A program made the position numbers and the translations under genes. Under the pieces are notes generated by a model. That model was not told where the DNA came from. It made no database searches and was given only the letters and a program-made list of their open reading frames with translations. Positions 8,382 through 17,691 of a DNA stretch of 60,741 nt are shown here, piece after piece; the first letter of the stretch is position 1, and the number at the start of each line of letters is the position of its first letter. The DNA is from CALCMJ01 sp964475415 (lineage in GTDB: Bacteria > Bacteroidota > Bacteroidia > Chitinophagales > Saprospiraceae): NCBI GenBank assembly GCA_964475415.1, contig CAYYWZ010000015.1, positions 1 to 60,741 on the forward strand, written 5' to 3'.

Positions 8382-9779
8382 GTGAAAAAGAAAAAGTATG
8401 CGATAGTCGATATAGAAACGACAGGTGGCATGTCTAACAGAGACAAAATCACCGAGATAGGAATCGTCATACATGATGGAAATAATATAACGGAATCCTA
8501 TGAAACATTAGTACACCCCGAGAGAGGCATCCCTAACAATATTACAAGAATCACAGGAATAACAAATGAGATGGTTGCCGACGCCCCTAAGTTCTATGAG
8601 GTAGCTAAGAAAATTGTAGAACTTACTGAAGATGCAGTCTTTGTCGCTCATAATGTTAAGTTTGATTACAACTTTATAAAGAACGAATTCGAGCAACTGG
8701 GATTCACCTTCAGCAGAAAACAATTATGCACTGTTAAGCTTACCAGAAAAGTATATCCAGGACTAAGATCCTATAGTCTAGGCAATCTTATCCAACATTT
8801 TGGGATAGAAGTTCATAGCAGACATCGTGCCTTAGAAGATGCGAGAGCAACAGCCATTATTTTTGACAAAATTATAAAAGACAAAAAAGGAGAAGACGAT
8901 ATAAGTAGCTTCATCAACAATGGTATAAAAGCGAGTAAACTTCCAGAAGGAATTACTATGGATTTCTTACATAGCCTGCCAGAAGCTCCTGGAGTGTATT
9001 ATATGTATAACTCTTATAAGCAAGTCGTCTATGTAGGAAAGAGTATACATATCAAAAAAAGAATTTTTCAACACTTCAATTCTACCTCGCGCAAAAACGA
9101 GAAGATGGTGCAGATAGTAAATGCGCTCTCCTTCGAGCTTACAGGCAATGATCTTGTAGCCATGTTACTAGAGTCAAGAGAAATAAAATCGCTTAGCCCT
9201 TTACTCAATGTTGCTCAAAGAACAAAGAGCTATCCCTACTTCTCCTACTGCTACCTCGATCTGTATGGCTATCTAAATTTTAGAGTTGAAAAATACAGTA
9301 AGAAAAAAGCTACGAACAAACAAGTCCTTAACTTTTATGGTTCTAAGGTATCTGCAATAGGTCATATTACGCAGTATGTAAATGAATATAATCTATGTGA
9401 TCAGCTATCTGGCCTTAGTCCAGAAAAAGAAGATGCTTGCTTCGGACATCAGGTAGGAAAATGTGAAGGTGCTTGTATACGTAAAGAATCTCCAGAGGAT
9501 TACAACATAAGAGCTACGGAAGTTTTACATTTCCTCAAAAACTTATTCAATCTAGATTTTATAATTATAGAAGAAGGAAGAACGGTAGAAGAAAAAGCAG
9601 TTGTATTGATAGAAGAAGGACATTATAGAGGGTATGGCTTTATTGCAAATAGTGATTTAGACCTTGGAATAGAAGAAATAAAAGAAGCCATAGATTACGT
9701 AGAAAATCCTAATCCAGAAACTAATGTTATTGTAAAAACGTATATAGATAAACATCAACCACAAATAATTTATATTTGA
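8382..9779 (+). CDS. DEDDh exonuclease fused to a UvrC-like GIY-YIG nuclease
   Basis: 465 residues, GTG start. Residues 1-170 are a DnaQ-type 3'-5' exonuclease: VDIETTGG carries the first Asp/Glu pair, HNVKFDYNF the third acidic residue, and HRALEDA the final His and Asp. Residues about 195-290 form a GIY-YIG domain (APGVYYMYNSYKQVVYVG, KKRIFQHF) like the N-terminal nuclease of UvrC and Cho. The C-terminal part with CFGHQVGKCEGACI resembles the Cys cluster that follows GIY-YIG in UvrC. This fusion is widespread in Bacteroidota and Actinobacteria and is thought to act in DNA repair; the substrate is not shown by sequence. Confidence 0.9.
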   Translation: MKKKKYAIVDIETTGGMSNRDKITEIGIVIHDGNNITESYETLVHPERGIPNNITRITGITNEMVADAPKFYEVAKKIVELTEDAVFVAHNVKFDYNFIKNEFEQLGFTFSRKQLCTVKLTRKVYPGLRSYSLGNLIQHFGIEVHSRHRALEDARATAIIFDKIIKDKKGEDDISSFINNGIKASKLPEGITMDFLHSLPEAPGVYYMYNSYKQVVYVGKSIHIKKRIFQHFNSTSRKNEKMVQIVNALSFELTGNDLVAMLLESREIKSLSPLLNVAQRTKSYPYFSYCYLDLYGYLNFRVEKYSKKKATNKQVLNFYGSKVSAIGHITQYVNEYNLCDQLSGLSPEKEDACFGHQVGKCEGACIRKESPEDYNIRATEVLHFLKNLFNLDFIIIEEGRTVEEKAVVLIEEGHYRGYGFIANSDLDLGIEEIKEAIDYVENPNPETNVIVKTYIDKHQPQIIYI

Positions 9780-9831
9780 CATCTTAAAAGTATATGAGAT
9801 TAACGTCAACTAAATAGAACTATAAAACAAT

Positions 9832-10101
9832 ATGAGCAAGAAAAAAGAAATACTTAAAAAAGTAAAACTATTGATCACTCAAAGTTTTGATAACCCAGAA
9901 GATGCTTTCTCGTTTTTTGACAAAAATGAAGATGGTAAAATAGAAAAAAGGGAATTGAAAAAACTAATTAGAGCAGCTGAAGTAAGTAGGTTTATTTCTG
10001 GCATAGCTGCTGGGCAAATGCTTAAAGGACTAGATGGTGACGAGGATGAAAAGTTAGACTGGCAAGAATTCAAAAAAGGAGTAAAGGAGTTACTGGCTTA
10101 A
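9832..10101 (+). CDS. EF-hand protein
   Basis: 89 residues, no signal peptide. Two EF-hand loops are visible: FFDKNEDGKIEKRELKK near residues 24-40 and LDGDEDEKLDWQEFKK near residues 66-81, each with the Asp/Asn positions and a final Glu needed for Ca2+ binding. A cytoplasmic calcium-binding role is plausible, but no partner is indicated. It lies 52 bases after the exonuclease gene, in the same direction, and is followed at once by a strong terminator. Confidence 0.85.
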   Translation: MSKKKEILKKVKLLITQSFDNPEDAFSFFDKNEDGKIEKRELKKLIRAAEVSRFISGIAAGQMLKGLDGDEDEKLDWQEFKKGVKELLA

Positions 10102-10110
10102 GTCAAAAAA

Positions 10111-10146
10111 AGAGCGCCACATATTCTTCTGTGACGCTCTTTTTTT
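10111..10146. terminator. Bidirectional terminator between the EF-hand gene and dps
   Basis: AGAGCGCCAC (10111-10120) pairs with GTGACGCTCT (10131-10140) with a single mismatch. It has A7 before and T7 after, so it can end transcripts from both convergent genes. Confidence 0.85.
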
Positions 10147-10170
10147 AATGTATTTTCTGCAAGCAACTTA

Positions 10171-10671
10171 TTACGAAGCACTAGGCATCATGAATTCTGC
10201 TTTTCTACTTGTCTTCCATGCATTTAGCATCCATGATTTTTTCTCTATCGTTCCTAAGAATCCACCTAGCATATCTACAGTACCTTCATCCCCTATTTCA
10301 CTAGCCTCTCTTATCGTTTCCCTCATGATTTCAATGAGCTTTTTATGATTTTCCAATATGTCTGTAGCCATCTTATCATCTCTCATTTCATCCTTAGACT
10401 CAGGTATTTTTGAATAAGCAATATACTCTGATAAGCTGCCTAATGGTTTATTGTTAATTGTTAAGATTCTTTCGGCAATATCATCTATTTTCTCCTTTGC
10501 ATCATTATACAGATCTTCAAATAACTCGTGTATGTCAAAAAAACTATTTCCCTGTATATGCCAGTGAAAGCTTCTTAAATTTTGATAATATATGCTATAT
10601 GTTGCAAGTAAAGTGTTTAACTTATTACCTACTTTTTCTAATTTATTTTCTTCTATTCCCAAATAATTCAT
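10171..10671 (-). CDS. dps: Dps family ferritin-like DNA-protection protein
   Basis: 166 residues, the normal Dps length. The ferroxidase signature is present: NLRSFHWHIQGNSFFDIHELFEDLYNDA, with the His and Asp/Glu ligands of the intersubunit iron site (about residues 36-70), then the conserved KEKIDDIAERIL. Dps shells oxidise Fe2+ with peroxide and protect DNA in starvation or oxidative stress. It is a single gene with a long upstream region. No OxyR or Fur box can be claimed from reading alone. Confidence 0.92.
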   Translation of the reverse strand: MNYLGIEENKLEKVGNKLNTLLATYSIYYQNLRSFHWHIQGNSFFDIHELFEDLYNDAKEKIDDIAERILTINNKPLGSLSEYIAYSKIPESKDEMRDDKMATDILENHKKLIEIMRETIREASEIGDEGTVDMLGGFLGTIEKKSWMLNAWKTSRKAEFMMPSAS

Positions 10672-11136
10672 TTATATTTTTTTAAGTTAAAAAACCTGGA
10701 AGTCAATGTTCTACAGATTGTAATTTGCGATATGAGTTTTATTCTTCTATGACGATTTTATTTAGAACAGCTAACTGATCAATAATGAAAGATTCTGATC
10801 TAACTTTCTTCTTTCCTTCCTCTCTATACTATCTTTTCGTCGTAGCTTTATCCTTTTCATCATAGGTAAGATGTATCGTAAGTTCTTAAGTTGTAAAGAC
10901 TTGAGTTTTCTTTTATTGTTTATATTTTTTAATTGCATGACTGTATTCTTTGACCATTATACTCCTACTCCATAAATAATGTTCGATTTATTGAAAATTT
11001 AATTTTTACATATGTTATTTTATTTAAATATTTTAAAGCATTATAATTTCTGATAGAAGTAAGACAAAATGCAAAGTATTATAGATAAACGTACATCATA
11101 ACTAATAGATTTAAGCGTATTTTTGTGCAAAAATAA
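10672..11136. other. 465-base intergenic region between dps and the outer-membrane receptor
   Basis: Divergent promoter region. The right end holds the -7 box of the receptor gene (11118-11125). On the minus strand 10771-10938 is an open frame of 55 very basic codons (MQLKNINNKRKL...), A-rich and without a recognisable family; I do not call it a gene. No hairpin of note. Confidence 0.5.
11118..11125 (+). promoter_or_regulatory. -7 box of the outer-membrane receptor gene
   Basis: TATTTTTG matches TAnnTTTG exactly. It lies only 11 bases before the first ATG (11137), so the transcript would have a leader of a few bases, or translation may start at the second ATG (11143). Confidence 0.5.
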
Positions 11137-13578
11137 ATGTTGATGAAATCCATATTGACTACAATCCTATTATCTATTCATATTATTGTGTTCGCGCAGA
11201 CAGGAAAAAACACTGGCAGCATAATAGGAACAGCAACTTCTGATAGAGAACCAGTAATGTTTGCAAACGTTGTTCTATACAGTGCTATAGATTCCTCCCT
11301 TATCAAGGTAGAAACCACAAACGAAAACGGTGCTTTCACAATCTCTAATCTATCGAATGGAAACTATTTCCTAGAAGTAAGCTATGTAGGAATGGAAGAC
11401 TACCTTGCTGACAAGCTAGTCATACAAGATGGCAATGCGATAGAACTACCACAGATTGTAATGATTGCTTCAGGAATAGAACTAGAAACAGCTACCGTTA
11501 CCGCTAGAAGAGCGATAGTAGAAGTCAAAGCAGACAGAACAGTATTCAATGTACAAGGTACGATCAACAGTACAGGTGACAATGGACTAGACTTACTTCG
11601 AAAAGCACCAGGCGTACAATTAGATAACAATGATAACATCACCGTTCTCAGTAGAACTGGCGTTCTTATCTATGTCGATGGAAAAAGACTGCCCCTAACA
11701 GGCGACGACCTATCAAACTATCTCAGAAACCTAAGTTCTGACCAGATAGACAAGATAGATATCATTACGAACCCTGGTGCTAAGTACGAAGCACAAGGTA
11801 ACGCTGGTATTATAGATATAAGGCTAAAGAAAAATGAAAACTTCGGCACAAACGGTTCATTATCTAGCACTATTACAAAGGCTACCAACTGGTCTTCTAA
11901 CATAGGAGGAAATCTTAACTATAGAAATGGGAAACTAAATACATATGGCCAAGTCAGACTCTTTGACAACAATAGATTCCAAACTTATTTTTTCGATGAT
12001 GCACAAAATGGAACAAGGATAATAAATGATCTTACAGAATCTACAGACGAAAATGGATTCAATTTCAGATGGGGAACTGACTTTTTTGTAAGCGAGAACC
12101 AAACCTTAGGTTTTATAGTTTCTGGCAACTGGAGAGACCAAAACTCCTTAGGCAATTCAGATAATCGCATTTCTTCTCTTAGCACACCTGATGTAGTAGA
12201 TAGTATCCTTATTGCAGATACTAATTCTGAAAGTAAATTCAATTCACAGAGTGTAAATATTAACTATGTATATAGAATTCAAGATGCTACGCTAAATGTA
12301 GATCTAGATTATGGAAGATACAGAACCGAAGCTGAAAATATCCAACCCAACAAATACTTCACTCCAGATACATTGACCTTACTAAGTCAGATAAATACTG
12401 TTATCAATACACCAGTAGATATTGACATACTAACCTTTAAGGTAGATTACGAAACCAACTTCTTGAACGGAAAACTTGGACTAGGAACTAAATTAAGTAA
12501 GGTTGCTACAGACAATACTTTCTTGTTTTTTGACGTCCCAGAAACCGAGCGAATACGACAGGATAACAAGTCCAATCTATTCTTCTATGACGAGAAGGTA
12601 TATGCAGGATACCTCTCTTATGCAAGACAACTTAACCAGAAATGGAGTCTTACTTCTGGACTTCGTCTCGAACAGACTGATGCAGATGGAGATCTCCAAA
12701 CTTTTGATATAAGTTTGCAAGAACCACCCGTAGAGAATGATTACTTATCCATATTCCCTAGCGCAGGTATTAGCTATACAATGACTCCTAGTCATGTCTT
12801 CTCTCTAAACTATAGCCGTAGAATTAACAGACCTGACTATAATGTACTTAACCCATTTAGAAATCAACTCAACGAAATTTCTTTCAGTAGAGGTAACCCC
12901 TTTCTACGTCCGGAAATCGTAAATAATATAGAGTGGTCTTACCTCTATGCTTATCGGTATAACCTGAAGCTAGCCTATAGTAGAACAACTGATCAGATCA
13001 CGAGACTTATAGGTCCAGATGATAGTGATCCACGAGCACGATTTATTAATTGGGATAATCTTGCAGAGCAAATAGTCTATAGTGTAAATCTAAGTGCGCC
13101 AGTCCAGTTTAATAATTTCTGGAGTGGATACTTTAACCTATCTGGATCCTATATTAACAATCAGGCAGATTATGGTGATGGTGTTGTCGTGGACTTACAA
13201 GCATGGAGTTACAATATTTTCCAACAACAAACATTCACCTTGCCCGCGGGTTATACCGCCGAACTTTCTGGTTGGTTTTCAGGTCCAGGTATCTGGGGAG
13301 GCGTTTTTAAGTATGATACAAGCTGGGCGCTTAACTTAGGATTACAGAAAAAATTCTTTGATGATCAGCTTAGTGTTAAACTAAGTGCCCAAGATATTTT
13401 CCTTCAAGCTTTCTGGAGTGGGAGTGCTGAGTTCGATGGACTGATCTCCAGAGGAGAAGGACAATGGGATTCGAGAAGATTTGCTGTCAATCTGAATTAT
13501 AACTTTGGAAACGATAAGGTAAGGTCTAGAAATAGAAAGACAGGAATAGAAACGGAAGAAGGTAGGATCGGAAATTAG
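11137..13578 (+). CDS. TonB-dependent-receptor-like outer-membrane beta-barrel protein
   Basis: 813 residues. After a signal peptide (ends IIVFAQ) comes a carboxypeptidase-regulatory-like beta-sandwich (about residues 27-110, GSIIGTATSDREPVMFANVVLY). A plug domain follows (about 125-235, containing LDLLRKAPGVQLDNND, VLIYVDGKRL and IDKIDIITNPGAKYEAQG), then a long barrel. The C-terminal strand pattern, including NYNFGNDK, is that of the OMP_b-brl_3 group of TonB-dependent receptors, which lack a classic SusC role. The substrate is unknown and no SusD-like partner is adjacent. It is transcribed alone from the -7 box at 11118. Confidence 0.88.
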   Translation: MLMKSILTTILLSIHIIVFAQTGKNTGSIIGTATSDREPVMFANVVLYSAIDSSLIKVETTNENGAFTISNLSNGNYFLEVSYVGMEDYLADKLVIQDGNAIELPQIVMIASGIELETATVTARRAIVEVKADRTVFNVQGTINSTGDNGLDLLRKAPGVQLDNNDNITVLSRTGVLIYVDGKRLPLTGDDLSNYLRNLSSDQIDKIDIITNPGAKYEAQGNAGIIDIRLKKNENFGTNGSLSSTITKATNWSSNIGGNLNYRNGKLNTYGQVRLFDNNRFQTYFFDDAQNGTRIINDLTESTDENGFNFRWGTDFFVSENQTLGFIVSGNWRDQNSLGNSDNRISSLSTPDVVDSILIADTNSESKFNSQSVNINYVYRIQDATLNVDLDYGRYRTEAENIQPNKYFTPDTLTLLSQINTVINTPVDIDILTFKVDYETNFLNGKLGLGTKLSKVATDNTFLFFDVPETERIRQDNKSNLFFYDEKVYAGYLSYARQLNQKWSLTSGLRLEQTDADGDLQTFDISLQEPPVENDYLSIFPSAGISYTMTPSHVFSLNYSRRINRPDYNVLNPFRNQLNEISFSRGNPFLRPEIVNNIEWSYLYAYRYNLKLAYSRTTDQITRLIGPDDSDPRARFINWDNLAEQIVYSVNLSAPVQFNNFWSGYFNLSGSYINNQADYGDGVVVDLQAWSYNIFQQQTFTLPAGYTAELSGWFSGPGIWGGVFKYDTSWALNLGLQKKFFDDQLSVKLSAQDIFLQAFWSGSAEFDGLISRGEGQWDSRRFAVNLNYNFGNDKVRSRNRKTGIETEEGRIGN

Positions 13579-13781
13579 AAGCTTATTTCGTACATATCAG
13601 ATCTAAATTCATATTTATATTATACGCTCTAGAACTATTTAGTTCCATTAAAGGGATTATAAGTACCATCTATAAAGTTAATTTAATTATTTCTTAACTA
13701 AAATAGTGACAGTTTTAACATTTGCTCGTCTAACATTGTAACTAGAATAATTTTTTAACAAATACAAAAAAAAAACTTTAA

Positions 13782-14588
13782 ATGGACTTAGCAAACATCG
13801 ATCTGAGCGCATTATCCAACACTGTATTAGCATGGGCACCTAAATTAGTAGCTGCAATAGTAGTTCTTATTATAGGATTCTGGATAGTAGGCATGATTTC
13901 TAAAATGATTGGAAAATCACTTACTAAATCAGGAATAGACAAAGATCTTATTCCTTTCTTACAATCACTTGTAAGTGTACTACTTAAAGTAATGGTTGTA
14001 ATTACAGCAGCTGGTGTTGTAGGAGTAGAAGTAACAGCTTTTGCTGCATTAATAGCTGGTGCCGGTCTTGCCATAGGGGCAGCTATGTCAGGTACACTTA
14101 GTCACTTCGCGGCAGGTGTAATGGTACTTATATTTAAGCCATACAGAGTAGGTGATCTTGTAGATATCCAAGGAACAGTAGGTCATGTAGAAGGTATCCA
14201 AGTATTCAATACTATTATCAAAACACTAGATAACAAAAAAGTAATTATGCCTAATGGTATAGCTACTAGTGGTATCATGACTAACCTTACGGCGAACGGT
14301 AAGTTAAGAGTAGATCTTAACGTTGCTATGCCTTACGAGGAAGACTTTGGTAAGATCCAGAACATCATAAAAGGAGCTCTTAACAATGTAAAAGAAAGAC
14401 TTCCTGATGAGCCAACTATCGAGATAGAAAAATTTGACGAGAGTAATATCTTACTTGCTGTAAGACCTTTCGCAACAGATGAGACATATTGGGATGTGTA
14501 TTTCAACTCTTACAAAGAGATCAAAAATGCATTTGCTAAAGAAGGTATCGAAGTTGCTTACCCAACTAGAAGGAACAAGGCCGTATAA
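13782..14588 (+). CDS. Small-conductance mechanosensitive channel (MscS family)
   Basis: 268 residues. Two N-terminal membrane helices are followed by the pore helix with the Gly/Ala pattern (AALIAGAGLAIGAAMSGTLSHFAAG, about residues 85-110), then the MscS beta domain (PYRVGDLVDIQGTVGHVEGI, KVIMPNGIATSG) and the C-terminal alpha/beta domain. It opens under hypo-osmotic shock to release solutes from the cytoplasm. Length is close to E. coli MscS. Single gene with its own terminator. Confidence 0.93.
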   Translation: MDLANIDLSALSNTVLAWAPKLVAAIVVLIIGFWIVGMISKMIGKSLTKSGIDKDLIPFLQSLVSVLLKVMVVITAAGVVGVEVTAFAALIAGAGLAIGAAMSGTLSHFAAGVMVLIFKPYRVGDLVDIQGTVGHVEGIQVFNTIIKTLDNKKVIMPNGIATSGIMTNLTANGKLRVDLNVAMPYEEDFGKIQNIIKGALNNVKERLPDEPTIEIEKFDESNILLAVRPFATDETYWDVYFNSYKEIKNAFAKEGIEVAYPTRRNKAV

Positions 14589-14616
14589 GACAAATAGTCA
14601 ATCCAACTTTAATATA

Positions 14617-14652
14617 AAGCTTTCCGAAAGAAATTTTGGGAGGCTTTTTTTT
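14617..14652 (+). terminator. Terminator of the MscS gene
   Basis: AAGCTTTCC (14617-14625) pairs with GGGAGGCTT (14638-14646), using G-U pairs, followed by a run of eight T. A second perfect seven-base hairpin (GAGAGGG 14661-14667 with CCCTCTC 14673-14679) lies directly after it. Confidence 0.8.
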
Positions 14653-14654
14653 AT

Positions 14655-14865
14655 TTTATGGAGAGGGCACTACCCTCTCTACGTTCGGGTCCAGGCTATC
14701 CGTTCCTACTGCTTAAGCGTCTGTAATCTGTGCTCTACAGTCGCCTCTTGTCTTCCCTTTCGGACAAGTCTGCAATGCTCCTTAGATCACTAGTCCACAG
14801 CCACTTGCAGTACCACTTCTATCCTTAGTGCGGTACATCTATTTGCCTAACGCCTTACAGAATAT
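14655..14865. repeat. GC-richer intergenic block, possible dispersed repeat
   Basis: About 210 bases with visibly higher GC than the AT-rich flanks, no reading frame that resembles a gene, and several short hairpins (GAGAGGG/CCCTCTC; CTTGTC 14749-14754 with GACAAG 14763-14768). On the minus strand it contains GGAACGGATAGCCTGGACCC, the kind of motif seen in intergenic repeats of many Bacteroidota. No second copy occurs in this window, so repeat status is inference. The rest of the gap (14866-15071) is plain AT-rich sequence. Confidence 0.35.
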
Positions 14866-15071
14866 CATATAATTACAAAAAATATTTCCTTTTATAAAAG
14901 TGTAAGAAAACTGATTTTTAGCAAACATTATTTTACCCAAACTTATTTACGGATATCATAATGATCACAAACCACAATAGCACTTAATTATATTTTATTC
15001 AGAATAATACATATTACGAAAACCCATAATGTAATAAAGCTCCATAAGTACACAGGAGTGTGATATAATCA

Positions 15072-15079
15072 TATCTTTG
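15072..15079 (+). promoter_or_regulatory. -7 box of the SulP transporter gene
   Basis: TATCTTTG matches TAnnTTTG exactly and lies 26 bases before the ATG of the SulP gene. No TTG at the -33 distance. Confidence 0.5.
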
Positions 15080-15105
15080 TGCCTTTTTGCAAATAAGTCT
15101 GACAC

Positions 15106-16719
15106 ATGACTAGATTTTTACAAACTTTCACCGGCAATCCAAAGGATGATATTTTATCTGGACTAACTGTAGCCTTGGCTTTAGTACCAGAAGCAGTAGC
15201 TTTTGCCTTTGTTGCAGGAGTAGATCCTTTAGTTGGATTATATGGTGCCTTCATCATGGGTATTATTACGGCAGTATTCGGAGGACGACCTGGAATGATA
15301 TCGGGTGCAACTGGAGCCATGGCTGTTGTTATGGTCCATATGATACAAGAAGGTAATAAGGTCGGTGAAATGTTAGATAACGCTATTCCTAATCTAGGTC
15401 TACAGTGGTTATTAATAACTCTACTTATTGTAGGACTTATCCAGATTATGGGTGGCTTATTTAAGCTAGGTAAGTTTGTCAGACTCATACCCCATCCAGT
15501 TATGATGGGATTTGTAAATGGTCTAGCCATCGTAATATTTTTAGCCCAACTTTCCCTTTTTCAAAAAACAGTGGATGGCGAAAAAGTATGGCTAGCAGGG
15601 GCAGAAATGAACATTATGATAGGCCTAGTTGCATTGACAATGGCAATTATGTACTTCCTACCTAAGCTTACTAAGAAAATACCTGCAGCTCTTGCCGCTA
15701 TCTGCGTTGTAGCAGCAATCACTATCCTAGGAAAAATAGATGTAAGTACTGTAGGTTCTTTTATAAGAGATGGAGGAGGAACAGGTCTAGAAGGAGGATT
15801 ACCGATATTCCAGACACAGATATTCTCTATGCTTCCTACCCTTTCTGGTCACTGGTCGCTGATCATATCCACAGCTTTCTTACTAGCTGCTGTGGGACTT
15901 ATAGAGTCTCTTATGACACTTAACCTCGTAGACGAACTGACAGAAACAAGAGGAAGTGGTAATGTAGAATGTATTGCTCAGGGGGCTGGAAACATCTTAT
16001 CAGGACTCTTCGGAGGTATGGGAGGGTGCGCGATGATAGGACAATCGATTATCAATGTTAATTCAGGAGGAAGAGGAAGACTATCTGGTATAGTAGCAGC
16101 TGTAACCTTACTGTGTTTTGTCCTATTTGGATCAGCTCTTATAGAGCAAATTCCTATTGCGGCACTAGTAGGCGTTATGTTTATGGTAGTAATAGGAACC
16201 TTTGCTTGGAGTAGTTTTAGCATATTAGATAAGATACCTGTACCAGATGCTTTTGTATTGATCGCAGTATCTTTTATTACCGTATGGAAAGATCTAGCTA
16301 TAGCAGTTATAGCGGGAGTAATTATGTCTGCGGTTGTTTTTGCTTGGAAGAACGCTACTATGATTAGGGCTAGAAAATCTATAAAAGAAGATGGTACCAA
16401 AGTTTATCAGATTTGGGGGCCCCTTTTCTTTGGATCTGTACAGAACTTTAATGCTAAGTTCGATGTAAGGAACGATCCAGATGCAGTAGAAATAGATTTT
16501 ATAGAATCTAAAATTAGTGATCACTCAGGTATAGAAGCACTTACTAATCTAGCCAACAAATATCTAGATGCTGGCAAGACGATCAAGATAACTCACCTAA
16601 GTCCTGATAGCCAAAAGTTACTTACCAAGTCTAATCCTAAATGGGGAAAGTATATAGAAAAGAACATAGATGATCCTAGATATTATGTGGTTACAGATAT
16701 GCTAGATTCTGAAGTTTAA
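15106..16719 (+). CDS. SulP family inorganic anion transporter with STAS domain
   Basis: 537 residues. About ten to twelve membrane helices span residues 10-420, with the SulP signatures GLTVALALVPEAVAFAFVAG, GLYGAFIMGIITAVFGGRPG and GGMGGCAMIGQSIINVNSGG. A C-terminal cytoplasmic STAS domain (about 430-520) follows. SulP proteins carry sulfate, bicarbonate or related anions; the sequence alone does not fix the substrate. No carbonic anhydrase or sulfate-assimilation gene is adjacent. Transcribed alone from the box at 15072. Confidence 0.92.
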   Translation: MTRFLQTFTGNPKDDILSGLTVALALVPEAVAFAFVAGVDPLVGLYGAFIMGIITAVFGGRPGMISGATGAMAVVMVHMIQEGNKVGEMLDNAIPNLGLQWLLITLLIVGLIQIMGGLFKLGKFVRLIPHPVMMGFVNGLAIVIFLAQLSLFQKTVDGEKVWLAGAEMNIMIGLVALTMAIMYFLPKLTKKIPAALAAICVVAAITILGKIDVSTVGSFIRDGGGTGLEGGLPIFQTQIFSMLPTLSGHWSLIISTAFLLAAVGLIESLMTLNLVDELTETRGSGNVECIAQGAGNILSGLFGGMGGCAMIGQSIINVNSGGRGRLSGIVAAVTLLCFVLFGSALIEQIPIAALVGVMFMVVIGTFAWSSFSILDKIPVPDAFVLIAVSFITVWKDLAIAVIAGVIMSAVVFAWKNATMIRARKSIKEDGTKVYQIWGPLFFGSVQNFNAKFDVRNDPDAVEIDFIESKISDHSGIEALTNLANKYLDAGKTIKITHLSPDSQKLLTKSNPKWGKYIEKNIDDPRYYVVTDMLDSEV

Positions 16720-16767
16720 TTGCCTGCTTAAATACTTTATATACTCGACGATCAAGATCCAAAAGTT

Positions 16768-17112
16768 CTAACTAGGAGTCTCACTCTCCTTTACCAGTCT
16801 TTTTCCATAATGTACATACCAGTGCAAATGTTTACTTGTTTGGTAATTACCTATATTAGAAGATATGCGACAGCCTCCATATCTAGTTTCGAAAATTTCA
16901 GTGATAAGCTTCATAGCTTCAAACAAATCGCTATTTAGTAGAGGATCATTCGGATAAGTAGAAAGAGACTCGATATGAGTTTTGGGAATAATAACAACAT
17001 GATGTTCCCAGTATGGTTTGGTATGATGAAAAGCCATTACTTTATCTGTCTCGAATACTATTTCAACCTTTAGTTTTCCAGGTATGATTTGATCACAATA
17101 TATATCATTCAT
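16768..17112 (-). CDS. HIT domain protein with an altered histidine triad
   Basis: 114 residues, the normal HIT length. The N-terminal part has the HIT fold pattern (VEIVFETDKVMAFHHTKPYWEHHVVIIPKTH with the conserved PKxH). The motif near residue 95 reads HLHWYVHYG, where HIT hydrolases have HxHxHxx. The third triad His is thus Tyr, with a His two residues later. HIT proteins hydrolyse nucleotide phosphoramidates or dinucleotides; this variant may bind rather than cleave. It converges on the SulP gene. Confidence 0.8.
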   Translation of the reverse strand: MNDIYCDQIIPGKLKVEIVFETDKVMAFHHTKPYWEHHVVIIPKTHIESLSTYPNDPLLNSDLFEAMKLITEIFETRYGGCRISSNIGNYQTSKHLHWYVHYGKRLVKESETPS

Positions 17113-17165
17113 AGCTCTATAATTTTTTAATTAAATATCTAAACTAAGTACTAACAGCATTAAAT

Positions 17166-17597
17166 CTATACAATAGCCTTCTTTTTAGATTCTCTGAGTT
17201 CCCAATATTTGTAACCTAAAAAACTAAGTGGTATATATTGTACAAGTTCAACAATACCCATCCAATGAAACTGATTAATTCTTAAGCTAAGCGCTAAACT
17301 TGCCATAGTAAATACAATCCCAATTCCAAGTGCAAATATAAATTTGTACGTTGCAGCAAAACGAGCAACTACCTAGGAAGCGACAAATGTAGAGATCATA
17401 TGCGCGAATAAAGGAAACAGAAAATGCTTAGTTTGGAATAAATGGAAATTACGTTTTATACTATCAAAATCATTTGTATCCATAATTTCTGGTGGAGGAA
17501 CAATAAGATGACCTATTACGATGATGCAGTAGGAAATGATACCGGCAGCTAAAATCGCAAGAACAACAGCAAGAATATTTTTGATTAGACTCTGCAT
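17166..17597 (-). pseudogene. Small integral membrane protein gene interrupted by an in-frame TAG
   Basis: An open frame of 74 codons from the ATG at 17597 (MQSLIKNILAVVLAIL) meets TAG at 17375-17373. It then continues in the same frame for 68 further codons (VVARFAATYKFIFALGIGIV..., YIPLSFLGYKYWEL) to a natural TAG at 17168-17166. The whole would be about 143 residues with four hydrophobic segments. The downstream half keeps a coherent membrane-protein sequence, so the stop is recent, a sequencing error, or read through. Family unknown to me. Confidence 0.7.
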
Positions 17598-17631
17598 ACG
17601 TTATTTAAGGTACAATACTTTAGACAGCACT

Positions 17632-17662
17632 AAAAAAAAAGGCCCATCATTAATGACAGGCC
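17632..17662 (-). terminator. Terminator of the cold-shock gene
   Basis: On the minus strand GGCC...TCATTAATGA...GGCC forms a near-perfect palindrome (17662-17641) followed by nine U (17640-17632). It lies about 30 bases after the cold-shock stop codon. Confidence 0.85.
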
Positions 17663-17691
17663 AATATAATTTTAGAAATTAAATACAATTC

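Noticed and set aside
10148..10348. Plus-strand ORF of 66 codons opposite dps
   Set aside because: Lies antisense inside the dps coding region and has no codon or domain signal of its own.
10771..10938. Minus-strand open frame of 55 very basic codons (MQLKNINNKRKL...)
   Set aside because: Lys/Arg/Leu content follows from A-rich DNA, there is no family pattern, and it sits in the dps upstream region; not enough to call a gene.
14845..14851. GCCTAAC as part of another attC site
   Set aside because: No matching GTTRRRY core or arm pairing nearby; it lies in the GC-rich repeat block.
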